From positions 90,850-154,849 of the forward strand of contig CALJGI010000021.1 in assembly GCA_938074045.1 (NCBI GenBank): a stretch of 64,000 nt of DNA, in the 5' to 3' direction. Position numbers and translations under genes: made by a program. This DNA comes from an uncultured Halieaceae bacterium (lineage in GTDB: Bacteria; Pseudomonadota; Gammaproteobacteria; Pseudomonadales; Halieaceae). The notes under the pieces were generated by a model, which was not told the origin of the DNA, did not search any database, and was given only the letters and a program-made list of their open reading frames with translations. How positions within the stretch are numbered: the first letter of the stretch is position 1; every line of letters starts with the position of its first letter. Positions 56,401 to 64,000 of this stretch are shown here, one piece after another.

Positions 56401-56585
56401 CCAACGTTATTGTCTGGAAAAGCCTGCAGGAACGCTCTCGCCAGGCCCTGCTGACGGCCCAGTTATTGCTGGTAAAAGGCGTTGTGGAGATGAACGATGG
56501 CGTGGTTCACCTGATCGCCGGCGAATTGATTGACTACAGCGAGGCACTCACAGGTCTGGTGGCCAGATCCAGAGACTTTCACTAG
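53460..56585 (+). CDS. dnaE2: Error-prone DNA polymerase III alpha subunit, DnaE2/ImuC
   Basis: 1,041 residues from GTG 53460. N-terminal PHP domain (YAELLCLSNFSFLRGASRPEE, quoted from LLCLSNFSFLRGASRPEE), polymerase core with the acidic motif PDIDVDFEHERREE, FGGYGFPESHSASFALLAY and a C-terminal OB fold (VRVAGIVTGRQRPGTASG). The length fits DnaE2 and is shorter than DnaE1. With ImuA and ImuB it makes the SOS mutasome for translesion synthesis. Here it has its own LexA-controlled promoter, apart from imuAB. Confidence 0.95.
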   Translation: MEDYAELLCLSNFSFLRGASRPEELVWRAAQLGYRALAITDECSFAGVVKAHVAARQCQLHLIIGSELLLEEDLRIIALAPDRRAYSELSGLISLARRRSPKGQYQVSLRDITFHLKRCLLIWIPGGSDDSAHDLEYGGQLQRIFKHKLWLGVSHSHTEGEVSRYRNLLLLASKLDIPMVACGDIRMHVSRRKRLHDVLTAIRCNTSVDLLGRQRLSNSLQHLRSLDKINKLYPPALLQQSVLIAEQCSFSLEELRYEYPREVVPENISASQYLRKLVSTGARQRWPLGVPEDVRLRIARELELIEELSYEYYFLTVYDIVRFAREQKILCQGRGSAANSVVCYCLFITEISPEKISLLFERFISRERDEPPDIDVDFEHERREEVIQYIYNKYTRKRAALAATVITYRSRSAVRDVGKAMGLDPVFIDDLAKSLAWWDRKGDLEQRFREQGMEGNSGRDLAALFHELVQEILGFPRHLSQHVGGFVITRSPISTLVPVENASMPDRTVIQWDKEDIETLGLLKVDVLALGILSAIRKTLEYIHSYNLDIKSIADIPAEDPATYHMLQQADSVGVFQIESRAQMSMLPRLKPACFYDLVIEVAIVRPGPIQGDMVHPYLRRRQGLELVTYPSPAIKSVLERTLGVPIFQEQAIKLAMVAAGFSGGEADQLRRAMASWGKNGNLTRFESKLVEGMRERGYSDDFARRLFEQIKGFGGYGFPESHSASFALLAYVSAWLKCHHPAAFYCGLLNSQPMGFYTPSQLIQDARRHHVRVAPVDVLHSDWDHRLFWPDLLKHEDSAHQPSLRLGLRLIKGLGGDAVERLMTARREQMFNTIADLRRRARLDRGDMEALAAADALSSLSGHRHQSQWQILALERPRPLLEKIEYKHGDELNDGVVLPAPAVAEEVLSDYRSTGLSLRSHPMALLRAESPFRQCKRHQELETLNNGRFVRVAGIVTGRQRPGTASGVLFLTLEDETGNTNVIVWKSLQERSRQALLTAQLLLVKGVVEMNDGVVHLIAGELIDYSEALTGLVARSRDFH

Positions 56586-56628
56586 CAAGGCAAGTCCGAC
56601 AGGTCCACAGGAGACCAGTACTTCACGA

Positions 56629-57213
56629 TTAAAACTGTGGAGCGGTACCGTGAGCGCCCAGGTAATGGGAACCCAGTTGCGGCGAATCCTCCAGCTTTTC
56701 ATTGATTTCATAGAGGCGTTCGTAACGGGTTTCACGGATTACCCAACGCCCGTCGACTTTAAGGTAGCGATCCCAGTAGAGTGCAGTACCGGTGGTAAAT
56801 GCATTGTGTTGCAGAATCCACATATTATCGGCGAGATACCAGATACCTGTCGCCTCTGTCTCGCTGATCATTTGAATCTCGGGATGGTGCCCGTTGTGGT
56901 GACCGATGGACTTATTGCTGAAAGACATGCCTATATTACCCAGATAAGCGTCCCGACCCTCCAGCTTCCATTCGTAGGTGCCACCGATAAAGTGCACCAG
57001 AACATCTTCATGAAACAGGGTGCCGAGTTCGTCCATATTGGCCGTATCGATACAGCGGAAATAAGCGTGCTTGAGTTGCTTGATGGCTTCAATATCCATC
57101 AGCCGTTGAATGTCCGCCTTCAGCGAGGACATGTCGTCCCCGGAGACATTGAGTGGTATGCCATCGGCAATACCCATGGTTTCCTTGTTTAACGCTCGAC
57201 GTTGCTCACTCAT
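56629..57213 (-). CDS. SnoaL-like/NTF2-fold protein
   Basis: 194 residues. The NTF2-like pattern starts near residue 35 (DIEAIKQLKHAYFRCIDTAN; LGTLFHEDVLVHFIGGTYEW) and ends with DGRWVIRETRYERLYEIN. Such proteins include scytalone-dehydratase and ring-hydroxylase-beta relatives. The His and Asp around AYFRCIDT could be catalytic. The substrate is unknown. It is divergent from the SDR gene, and its tail lies 43 bp from the dnaE2 stop. Confidence 0.8.
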   Translation of the reverse strand: MSEQRRALNKETMGIADGIPLNVSGDDMSSLKADIQRLMDIEAIKQLKHAYFRCIDTANMDELGTLFHEDVLVHFIGGTYEWKLEGRDAYLGNIGMSFSNKSIGHHNGHHPEIQMISETEATGIWYLADNMWILQHNAFTTGTALYWDRYLKVDGRWVIRETRYERLYEINEKLEDSPQLGSHYLGAHGTAPQF

Positions 57214-57398
57214 GCTGGTTTCCCACGATCAATGGAGGCACCGAGTTTACACCAGCAACGCCAGCCTCATCATTCCGATCCAGCTCTCTATGACCTGGGT
57301 ATAGTAAACTGGACCCGTGCACAGGCCCGAAGGTTACAGCCTTGGCACCAGGAAAAAAGATCGTACAGTGATACGCAGGCAACAGCGGAGAGATAAAA

Positions 57399-58191
57399 AT
57401 GCTGCAGGGAAAAATAGCGCTGGTTACCGGGGCGGGCTCCGGTATAGGACGGGGCATCGCTCGCTGCTACGCCCGCAACGGGGCTACTGTCGTCATCGCG
57501 GAGTACGACGAAGAAAGTGGCATTGAAGCAGCCCAGGAAGTGACCGAACTGGGGGGGGCACGGCCTCGTCATCCCCACCGACATCATGCAACTGGACACA
57601 GTGGCCAGCGCGGTCGAGCAAACCATAGCAGCATTTGGCCGACTGGACATCCTGATTAACAACGCCTATCCCACCATGACACACATGCCCGCACGCCTGG
57701 AGGCCATCGCTCATGATCGGTTGGCAGCCAGCATGACAGCGGGATACCACGCGGCCATCACAGCGATGAGAGCAGCATTCCCGATCATGAAACAGGCCGG
57801 ATATGGCCGTATCATTAGTATTTGTTCTCTCAATGGCGTCAATGCCCACAAGTACACCGCTGATTACAATGCGGCCAAAGAAGCATTGCGCGCATACACA
57901 CGCACGGCTGCGGTGGAGTGGGCGGCGCTGGGGATTACAGCCAATATCATTTGTCCGGGGGCACAAACGCGGCCCTACGAGACACTGGTTGAATACAACC
58001 CGAACATGGCGGAGGAAATCGCCACCACCAATCCAATGGGCTATATGGGTGATCCCGAAAGAGACATCGCACCGGTGGCCTTGTTTCTGGGTTCAGACAT
58101 GTCCCGCTATGTCACCGGCAACACCTTGTTTGCCGACGGTGGAGGACATATCAACGGTGTCGCCTGGACACCGCAACCGGCCGGGAACTAA
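57399..58191 (+). pseudogene. Short-chain dehydrogenase with frameshift in a G8 tract
   Basis: ATG 57399 (GGAGAG upstream) opens [20 protein letters not shown] with the SDR cofactor loop. A run of eight G at 57551-57558 then shifts the frame, and the first frame ends at 57659. With seven G the frame would read [19 protein letters not shown] and continue through INNAYPTM, the Ser-containing SICSLNGVNA and YNAAKEALR to the stop at 58191. Every other SDR feature is present, giving about 263 residues. It is a phase-variable gene, a fresh pseudogene or a sequence error. Confidence 0.8.
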
Positions 58192-58209
58192 TGGCACACC
58201 ACTACATAC

Positions 58210-59739
58210 TTACAAATAGGTCTCTCGCAAGTGCCTTTTGTACAGCTTACCGTTATCCATACGAGGTAGTTCTTCGAGAAAGTCTACGCTGCGCGGGCAC
58301 TTGAAGCCGGAAAGTCGCTCTCGGCACCAGGCGACAAGATCCTCCGCGAGTTCCGGGCCTGCCATCGCCCAGTCGACCGGCTGCACAACCGCCTTCACTT
58401 CTTCCCCAAATTCTTCATTGGGAATACCGAATACGGCGACATCAGCAATAGCGGGATGAGTAATGAGCAGGTTCTCAACCTCCTGCGGGTAAATATTGAC
58501 CCCTCCACTAATGATCATGAAATTCTTGCGATCAGTCAGATAGAGATATCCGTCTTCATCAAGGTAGCCAACATCACCCATGGTGCTCCACCCGAGTGCG
58601 TTATGACTGGCAGCGGTCTTTTCGGGTTCACGATAATACTCGAAAGACTGTAAAGGGGATCCAAAATACACCGTACCCGTTTCTCCGGCTGGCAACTCAT
58701 CGCCGGCTTCATCCATGATGTGTACTTCACAATTCAGCGGCAGACCCACAGAGCCCCTGTGCAGAAGCCACTGCTCACTGTCGATAACAGTAAAGCCAGT
58801 GCCCTCTGTACTGGAATAATATTCAAACAATACCGGACCCCACCAATCGATCATTTGTTGCTTCACTTCGATGGGGCAAGGCGCAGCGGCATGAATGGCC
58901 ACCTGCAATGAGGACATGTCGTAACGTGTGCGAACCTCTTCCGACAGCTTTAGCATCCGTACAAACATGATTGGCACCCATTGCGAATGAGTGACCCGGT
59001 ACTGCTCGATATGGCGTAGCGCGCACTCAGCATCAAACTTTTCCATGATGACGCTGGTGCCGCCCAGAGTCAGAATTCCCAGATTGTAGATCAGCGGAGC
59101 TGCATGATAGAGAGGTGCTGGAGACAAGTAGACAGTATCTGCAGAGCACCCGAACACCAGTTCCAGCATCGGCGCGATTGCGGGAGCCTCTGATAGCGGG
59201 ATTCCAGGACTCCAGGCTGGCAGCACTCCTTTGGGCAGCCCCGTCGTCCCTGAGGAATACAACATCTGAATGCCGCGTTGTTCGTCTGCGATCGCCTCGG
59301 CGGGTTGTTCCGCCAATGCCGCCTCCCAGTTACGATAACCCTCGCGCTCTGCATCGACTATAAAATAGTTTTCGATCTTGTTTGGATAATCCCGCAAGCC
59401 GTCCACCACAGGTGCGAGTCGACTGGACGTCACCAATGCCCGGGCATCGCAATTATCCACGATGTAGGCAACCTCCTCGGTTTTCAAATGGGTACTAATC
59501 GCGGTGTAGATCAGACCACTGCGCATCGCTGCCCAGATAACGACAAGGAAATCCTTATTGTTTTCCATTTGTAAGGCTATATGATCACCCGCTTCCAGGC
59601 CCAATGAGCGGAATAACTGGGCGGCCTGGTTGGTCAGCTCATTGAGTTCGCGGTAGGTCACCATATCGCCAGAGCTCGCCATAATGTAGGCGGGCTTATC
59701 GGGATCGATATCAGTATTCAGGGAGGGATAAACGGACAT
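58210..59739 (-). CDS. AMP-dependent acyl-CoA synthetase/ligase
   Basis: 509 residues. Adenylation motifs: MLYSSGTTGLPKGVLP, EYYSSTEGTG, MGDVGYLDEDGYLYLTDR and the terminal catalytic Lys in MDNGKLYKRHLRE. It activates a fatty or other carboxylic acid to the CoA ester through an acyl-AMP. It lies on the minus strand, 53 bp downstream of the CBS gene, near an enoyl-CoA hydratase, which suggests a small acyl-CoA degradation group. The substrate is not known. Confidence 0.9.
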   Translation of the reverse strand: MSVYPSLNTDIDPDKPAYIMASSGDMVTYRELNELTNQAAQLFRSLGLEAGDHIALQMENNKDFLVVIWAAMRSGLIYTAISTHLKTEEVAYIVDNCDARALVTSSRLAPVVDGLRDYPNKIENYFIVDAEREGYRNWEAALAEQPAEAIADEQRGIQMLYSSGTTGLPKGVLPAWSPGIPLSEAPAIAPMLELVFGCSADTVYLSPAPLYHAAPLIYNLGILTLGGTSVIMEKFDAECALRHIEQYRVTHSQWVPIMFVRMLKLSEEVRTRYDMSSLQVAIHAAAPCPIEVKQQMIDWWGPVLFEYYSSTEGTGFTVIDSEQWLLHRGSVGLPLNCEVHIMDEAGDELPAGETGTVYFGSPLQSFEYYREPEKTAASHNALGWSTMGDVGYLDEDGYLYLTDRKNFMIISGGVNIYPQEVENLLITHPAIADVAVFGIPNEEFGEEVKAVVQPVDWAMAGPELAEDLVAWCRERLSGFKCPRSVDFLEELPRMDNGKLYKRHLRETYL

Positions 59740-59792
59740 TGATATTCCTTAACGTGAGTGTACGTCTCAGAGAAGGAACAGACGGGAGTAAC

Positions 59793-60221
59793 TCATCCGG
59801 TAATGTAGTGTTCCAACTGCTCGATGACGAATTGTTGTTCAGCTATCACAGCTTTAACCAAATCTCCGATGGATACAACCCCGATAACTGTATCTCCATC
59901 GAGCACCGGAAGGTGACGAATTCGTCTGTCGGTCATCACCGCCATACTCTCTTCGATAGATTGATCAGGCCGGGCACAGACCACGTTGGACGACATGATC
60001 TCAGCCACACGGGTAGCGTGAGAAAAGCGACCCCGCAGGATGACTTTGCGGGCATAGTCCCTCTCACTGATGATGCCAGTCAACTGTCCATCTTCCAGGA
60101 CCAGCAGTGCGCCGAGATGCTCGGCTTCCATCAGCCTCAGTGCATCAAATACCTTGTCATCAGGGCCTACAGACCAGATTTGACTGCCCTTACCTGTCAG
60201 AATGTCACGAATTTTCTTCAT
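59793..60221 (-). CDS. Two-CBS-domain protein
   Basis: 142 residues made of two CBS repeats (SVGPDDKVFDALRLMEAEHL; GALLVLEDGQLTGIISERDY; CARPDQSIEESMAVMTDRRI; HLPVLDGDTVIGVVSIGDLV). Stand-alone CBS pairs bind adenine nucleotides and act as energy sensors. No partner domain is attached. It lies between an enoyl-CoA hydratase and the acyl-CoA ligase on the same strand. Confidence 0.92.
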   Translation of the reverse strand: MKKIRDILTGKGSQIWSVGPDDKVFDALRLMEAEHLGALLVLEDGQLTGIISERDYARKVILRGRFSHATRVAEIMSSNVVCARPDQSIEESMAVMTDRRIRHLPVLDGDTVIGVVSIGDLVKAVIAEQQFVIEQLEHYITG

Positions 60222-60322
60222 TTGAATCCCACCCGTCGATTTCCCATATCTTTACTATAGGTGATTCTGCGGGATTTGCATGACAGGGCGAGAACAACCC
60301 CCAAAGGTACTCGTGAACGCGG

Positions 60323-61096
60323 TCAATCCTCAAACTTGCCGTGACGCCCTGCACCATCGCTGAACCTGCGTGCTCCCGCTACGCTTTCTCCACTGGCCAG
60401 CACCTCTAGACCACCGGCAAATTCGTTTTCCAAGGCCTCTTGCTGGGACATATTCCACTGCTGGTAGGACGACATACGGTCCGCTCGCAAGCATGTCTGC
60501 GGAAATTCCGCTAATTGCCCGGCCAACTCCAATGCCGATTCCAGTGCCATGCCAGGCTCAACCAGACGATTGGCCAGCCCCATTACCTGCGCTTCGGTTC
60601 CGCATACCCCGCGCCCGGTAAGAATCAAATCCAACGCATGAGAATGCCCCAGTGCCCGGCTCAGACGCACGGTTCCGCCGTCGACCAGAGGCACCCCCCA
60701 GCGCCGGCAAAAAACGCCGAACACGGCGTCGCTGGCTGCAACGCGCATATCACACCACATGGCAAGTTCAAGTCCACCGGCCACGGCATAACCTTCTACG
60801 GCGGCGATAACGGGTTTTGATAACAGCAGATTGCTGGGGCCCATAGGGCCGAGTTGTACCGAATCCAGAGCCATATCCGCTGCAGCCACAGCCTTCAAGT
60901 CTGCGCCGGCACAAAAGATACCCTCTGCCCCCGTCAAAATGGCGACCGCGAGCGAGGTATTGCTCTCAAAGTCCAGGAATATTCGCTCCAGTAAAGTCGC
61001 CGTGTCAGCATCCACTGCGTTGCGACGTTCGGGACGATTGATTGTCACCACCAAAATATTACCTTCTGTACATGTTTTTACCGCTGAGTCTGTCAT
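60323..61096 (-). CDS. Enoyl-CoA hydratase/isomerase family protein
   Basis: 257 residues from ATG 61096, with AAGGAA upstream; an upstream extension of 14 codons lacks homology. Crotonase features: INRPERRNAVDADTATLLE, the oxyanion loop EGIFCAGADLKAV, and VEGYAVAGGLELAMWCDMR. It probably hydrates a 2-enoyl-CoA or catalyses a related reaction. The substrate is unknown. It fits with the nearby acyl-CoA ligase and SDR in acyl-CoA breakdown. Confidence 0.9.
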   Translation of the reverse strand: MTDSAVKTCTEGNILVVTINRPERRNAVDADTATLLERIFLDFESNTSLAVAILTGAEGIFCAGADLKAVAAADMALDSVQLGPMGPSNLLLSKPVIAAVEGYAVAGGLELAMWCDMRVAASDAVFGVFCRRWGVPLVDGGTVRLSRALGHSHALDLILTGRGVCGTEAQVMGLANRLVEPGMALESALELAGQLAEFPQTCLRADRMSSYQQWNMSQQEALENEFAGGLEVLASGESVAGARRFSDGAGRHGKFED

Positions 61097-61267
61097 GGCA
61101 AGATTCCTTTTCGTATCACTCGTCTCTGCTATTATCACACCCCTGAACAGGTAAGGAAGCCCAGGGATGATTGACGCCGGAGCGAACAGCTTCGCTTTTC
61201 AGGTATTGGATACCACTGTGGCAGTGTGTGCACTCAAACGGATATCAAAGGTCACGATACACGTGTT

Positions 61268-62995
61268 ATGAACCAAACTTACCTCAATTCTGAGCGCAAT
61301 CATCTCGTTTTGGTCGCTTTGGCCGCCGCCATACCTCTCTATTTCGGCTGGCAATTGTTCTGGTTTTTGACAGACGATGCATTCATTTCCTTCAGGTACG
61401 TCAGCAACAGCGTGCTGGGTCATGGTTACGTCTGGAATGCAGCACCCTTCAAGCCTGTGGAAGGCTATTCCAACTTCCTCTGGGTAGTGCTGCTGGACAT
61501 CGTATGGCGGAGCACGGGCATTGAGCCGCCGTTGGCTTCCAATTATCTATCGCTGGGGTTTTCCTATGGCAGCCTCGTTATCGGCGTAGCGATGATTGCA
61601 AAACTCAAGCTAAACAAATCTTTGCAACAGTACCGGGCAGTGTTCGCCATTCTGATGGTTGTGGGCGTTTTATCAAATAGAACCTTTCTGGCCTGGACCA
61701 GCTCTGGTCTGGAGACCGCCCTGTTCAACTTTCTGCTGCTGACCTGGGTTTTTCTGATCATCTTCGGCCGCAAAACTGAAGGTGGATGGCTGGTGGGAAT
61801 CTCACTGACCGCTTCATTGCTGGCGCTGACCAGGCCCGACGGCATGCTCTACTGGCTCGCTACCCTTGCTCTTATCTTTGCGCATCAATGGTTGAGGAAA
61901 CCTGCGCCGAATATCACAGACCTATGGAAAATCTGGCCGTTGCTTTTGGTTCCCGCCCATCTACTGTGGAGAAAATCCACCTATGACGAATGGTTGCCCA
62001 ATACCTATTTCGCCAAGGTAACATCACCCTGGCCGGAAAGTGGCATTCGTTACCTTTCCTCCTATATTCTGGAATATGCGCTGTGGGTATGGCTGATATT
62101 GGTTGCGATACTTATCCTTCGAATGACGCGGAATTGGCATCGCACTTCTACGATCAAGCCTCTGGAGATCAAGCTCGAAGAAATAAAGAATATAAATTTC
62201 AATATCCTGTGCCGATTGATATGTACAGCTACCATTCTGGTCCAACTGAGTTACTACACTTTCATCATTGGCGGTGATCACTTTGAGTATCGTGTCTACA
62301 GTTTTACCCCCATTCTGATTCTGGTTTCTTTTATTGCGATGTTGAGCAAACTCAGTATCAAGTCCAGCCAAGCTCTAACTAGCCTATTGGCATTCATGAT
62401 GCTATCGCTTCCAATTCCCTGGACTCATTGGCTATATAGTCAACAGGCGACTACCAGGCTGGACACGTATCGACTTTCAATTGAATTAGCTCCAAAACTA
62501 CCACGTGCTCTGAGATGGTATGGAGGCCTTTTCGATAACGCCCAATCCTGGTTAATAGAGCGCAGCGTTTGTATGCGCCATCAAGAACACAAGATATTCG
62601 CCATGCATCTCTCAAGGCTGTTCCCACCCCGTGAGCTCGGACTATCACTGCAAAGCCCCGACTATCCTGTACACGCCATGAGTTCAGTAGGCGTGGCTGC
62701 ATGGACACTACCACATGTGAACTTCATCGATAAACTCGGTCTCAATGATTATGTCATTGCAAGGATGCCGGTTCATTTGGCGAACAACATCTCGATTTAC
62801 AATCCCAGGGGACTTAGACAAATGGCGCATGATCGACGGGCGCCAATGGGTTACATCGAAAGTTTTCAGCCCAATATTCTGCGCGAGGATGGTGGCATCA
62901 GTATTCTGAACAGGGACACCCCTCTGACGGCGGAAAAAATTGCAGCGTTGGAAGAGCATTGGATAAGGCAGTTAAAAACGTTGGTAGATGATTAA
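61268..62995 (+). CDS. GT-C-type integral membrane glycosyltransferase-like protein
   Basis: 575 residues from ATG 61268, with about ten membrane segments. The first loop carries LTDDAFISFRYVSNSVLGHG followed by KPVEGYSNFLW, the DDxF/GHG/EGYSNFLW pattern of a GT-C family found near lipopolysaccharide and cell-envelope genes. GT-C enzymes use polyprenyl-phosphate sugars and act on the periplasmic side. The C-terminal 170 residues are a soluble domain. Its acceptor and sugar are unknown, and no sugar-nucleotide genes are adjacent. Confidence 0.78.
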   Translation: MNQTYLNSERNHLVLVALAAAIPLYFGWQLFWFLTDDAFISFRYVSNSVLGHGYVWNAAPFKPVEGYSNFLWVVLLDIVWRSTGIEPPLASNYLSLGFSYGSLVIGVAMIAKLKLNKSLQQYRAVFAILMVVGVLSNRTFLAWTSSGLETALFNFLLLTWVFLIIFGRKTEGGWLVGISLTASLLALTRPDGMLYWLATLALIFAHQWLRKPAPNITDLWKIWPLLLVPAHLLWRKSTYDEWLPNTYFAKVTSPWPESGIRYLSSYILEYALWVWLILVAILILRMTRNWHRTSTIKPLEIKLEEIKNINFNILCRLICTATILVQLSYYTFIIGGDHFEYRVYSFTPILILVSFIAMLSKLSIKSSQALTSLLAFMMLSLPIPWTHWLYSQQATTRLDTYRLSIELAPKLPRALRWYGGLFDNAQSWLIERSVCMRHQEHKIFAMHLSRLFPPRELGLSLQSPDYPVHAMSSVGVAAWTLPHVNFIDKLGLNDYVIARMPVHLANNISIYNPRGLRQMAHDRRAPMGYIESFQPNILREDGGISILNRDTPLTAEKIAALEEHWIRQLKTLVDD

Positions 62996-63456
62996 CCCCG
63001 CGTGGTTGTAACGCATTTTTCCGATCCAGCCTCATCCAACCAACTGTGCGATCCGGGTACCTCAGCCAGTGAACTTTCAAATTTCTCGTATCGCTGCCGC
63101 CTCAGAGTATTGTTTATCACCTGCTGATGAACCAACTGGTATGTTGCGTGCGCTGTTTCAGGATCGTAATAAACGAGACAGGCAATGTTCTTGTACAGGG
63201 TTTCTGCCAGGGCAGGATAGTCTGCTGTCGGAAAATCTCGACGAACGATGACAATCAGCGATTCAGCTGCGGCGCGCAAGGCCTGCTGGGCGTCGGCTGA
63301 GCTTTGATAAAGCCCATCGATAAGCGTTATAACCTCAGCGTCTAATATGTCGGCTGATGTTTGGGGTGCTATGTCATCGGCATCAACAAAAGACGCTGTT
63401 GAACACAGCAGGCAACCAGCGATGTATGACCGTACAATAGACCTATGACAAGTAAT
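62992..63456 (-). CDS. Small exported protein of unknown family; start codon unclear
   Basis: The frame ends at 62992 and stays open to 63516. It reads a signal-like N-terminus (SIVRSYIAGCLLCSTASFVDA) and then a helical acidic domain (SADILDAEVITLIDGLYQSS; DYPALAETLYKNIACLVYYD). No ATG, GTG or TTG occurs before the signal stretch; the first TTG (63279) lies well inside the domain. ATT 63456, three bases after the stop of the upstream gene, is the best non-standard candidate. It may be a gene with a lost start codon. I recognise no family. It overlaps the GT-C gene's tail by 4 bp. Confidence 0.55.
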   Translation of the reverse strand: MTCHRSIVRSYIAGCLLCSTASFVDADDIAPQTSADILDAEVITLIDGLYQSSADAQQALRAAAESLIVIVRRDFPTADYPALAETLYKNIACLVYYDPETAHATYQLVHQQVINNTLRRQRYEKFESSLAEVPGSHSWLDEAGSEKCVTTTRG

Positions 63457-63458
63457 GG

Positions 63459-63890
63459 TCAGTCCTTGCTGCGCCAGCTGGTGATACGCCCATTTTCCGT
63501 AAACACCGTGGCGCCATCACGCTCTTCACCGTAGATAATTTCCGAGTGATCTCCCCAGGTGCCCCGAGACTCTTTGCGATCTACCGGTATACCCCAGGCG
63601 CACTCCATCGCTGGCTCTGTCATCCCTATAAACAGTTTTCCATCGAGGATGTAGGCAATTTCCTTTTTCGTATAAAGCGACTCAACCCGGGATTTGAATT
63701 CACCCACCACACTGGCGTAGCGAGGATTGGTCTGATGATCCACCATCTAGGTTCTCATATTGCCAATGGAGCCACACAATTTCACGAGGTCCCAGTTTTC
63801 GACAGGCTCCTGATCAATGGCCACCGTTTCGCAACCGGCGCTGCCGAGCATCAACACCACCAGCACTGCTAATCCATATACTTTTTTCAT
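63459..63890 (-). pseudogene. Small lipoprotein gene split by an in-frame TAG
   Basis: ATG 63890 opens MKKVYGLAVLVVLMLGSAGC, a lipoprotein signal with a C at residue 20, followed by ETVAIDQEPVENWDLV. Codon 48 is TAG (63747-63749), immediately followed in frame by ATG 63746. The rest (MVDHQTNPRYASVVGEF ... TVFTENGRITSW) reads on to the stop at 63459. The intact protein would be about 143 residues. The second part alone has no signal peptide. The C-terminal part resembles the small YxxLxGKLFIGM-type outer-membrane lipoproteins only loosely, so no function is given. Confidence 0.6.
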
Positions 63891-64000
63891 TCTCTAGGCG
63901 CCTTAATCGCTTCGCTTTCAATTCTTGTCTGGCAGCCGCCCGATTGGTGCTCGAGCTCGTTGGCGCGGGCACGAGCATGCATTGGCGGAAGAGGTAGGAG
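63887..64000 (-). CDS. Possible 3' end of a minus-strand gene at the right edge
   Basis: A frame from the edge ends ... CQTRIESEAIKAPRE and stops at TGA 63887-63889, which overlaps the lipoprotein ATG as ATGA. Such overlaps are common in operons, but 37 codons are too few to confirm coding. No domain is recognisable. Confidence 0.3.
   Translation of the reverse strand, partial: LLPLPPMHARARANELEHQSGGCQTRIESEAIKAPRE

Noticed and set aside
31837..63890. Stop-codon reassignment or programmed readthrough as the cause of the in-frame stops
   Set aside because: Other genes in the window end with TAA (for example 40569 and 52004) and TAG (22968, 29399, 30933). The affected genes also carry deletions in two cases, and no recoding hairpin was seen, so mutation or sequence error is simpler.
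1..64000. tRNA, rRNA, CRISPR array, insertion sequence, prophage or replication origin
   Set aside because: Intergenic gaps are short and were read on both strands. No cloverleaf, regular short direct repeats with spacers, transposase, integrase or DnaA-box cluster was recognised.

Overview
The window reads as chromosome of a Gram-negative gammaproteobacterium. It carries the conserved gammaproteobacterial blocks cmoA-cmoB, miaB-ybeZ-ybeY-ybeX-lnt and leuS-lptE-holA, together with uup, a Lon2-type protease, DUF1820, and a LexA-controlled imuA/imuB/dnaE2 set. The many short-chain dehydrogenases, an acyl-CoA ligase, an enoyl-CoA hydratase, an epoxide-hydrolase-like enzyme and a LapA-type adhesin would fit a marine lipid-degrading lineage of the Cellvibrionales/Halieaceae kind. 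That placement is inference from gene content, not a measured result.

Layout. 0-10 kb: a minus-strand locus for a giant surface adhesin. It holds a LapB-type secretion ATPase, a LapC-type adaptor, a LuxR-type regulator, and then at least 1,863 codons of a LapA-like protein that runs off the left edge. The adhesin has an N-terminal retention module, two TAAG motifs of the LapG protease type, and about 19 cadherin/Ig-like modules. 10-31 kb: housekeeping genes (hydrolase, cmoAB, uup, lon with a sigma-32-like promoter, aminotransferase, miaB to lnt, leuS-lptE-holA). An ECF sigma / membrane anti-sigma / exported coiled-coil cassette sits between lnt and leuS. 31-36 kb: an area of gene decay. It has a DUF2461 stub, a copA gene broken by a stop codon and fused by deletion to the end of copB, and a DUF2846 lipoprotein with an in-frame stop. 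Intact neighbours are an AIM24 protein, a PepSY membrane protein and an exported methyltransferase-fold lipoprotein.

37-57 kb: a vWA (YfbK-type) lipoprotein with an ECF sigma factor and its membrane partner, followed by the SOS mutasome. The mutasome is split. imuA-imuB lie at 40.6-42.8 kb and dnaE2 at 53.5-56.6 kb, each under its own LexA box placed identically on a TTGACA-N17-TACTGT promoter. About 10.6 kb of unrelated genes lies between them: a desaturase, MscS, a DUF1501 / c-type heme lipoprotein pair, SDRs, AbgT, a hydrolase and MAPEG. The imuA box is the centre of a 42-bp near-perfect palindrome that also contains the stop codon of the upstream gene. 57-64 kb: lipid-type metabolism (SnoaL-like protein, a frameshifted SDR, acyl-CoA ligase, CBS protein, enoyl-CoA hydratase), a GT-C membrane protein, and small exported proteins. 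One of these is a lipoprotein split by an in-frame TAG.

No rRNA, tRNA, CRISPR array, insertion sequence or phage gene was seen. The most distinctive items are the split SOS mutasome with its palindromic operator, the adhesin locus with two candidate cleavage sites, the two ECF cassettes, and the recurrent single-lesion pseudogenes.
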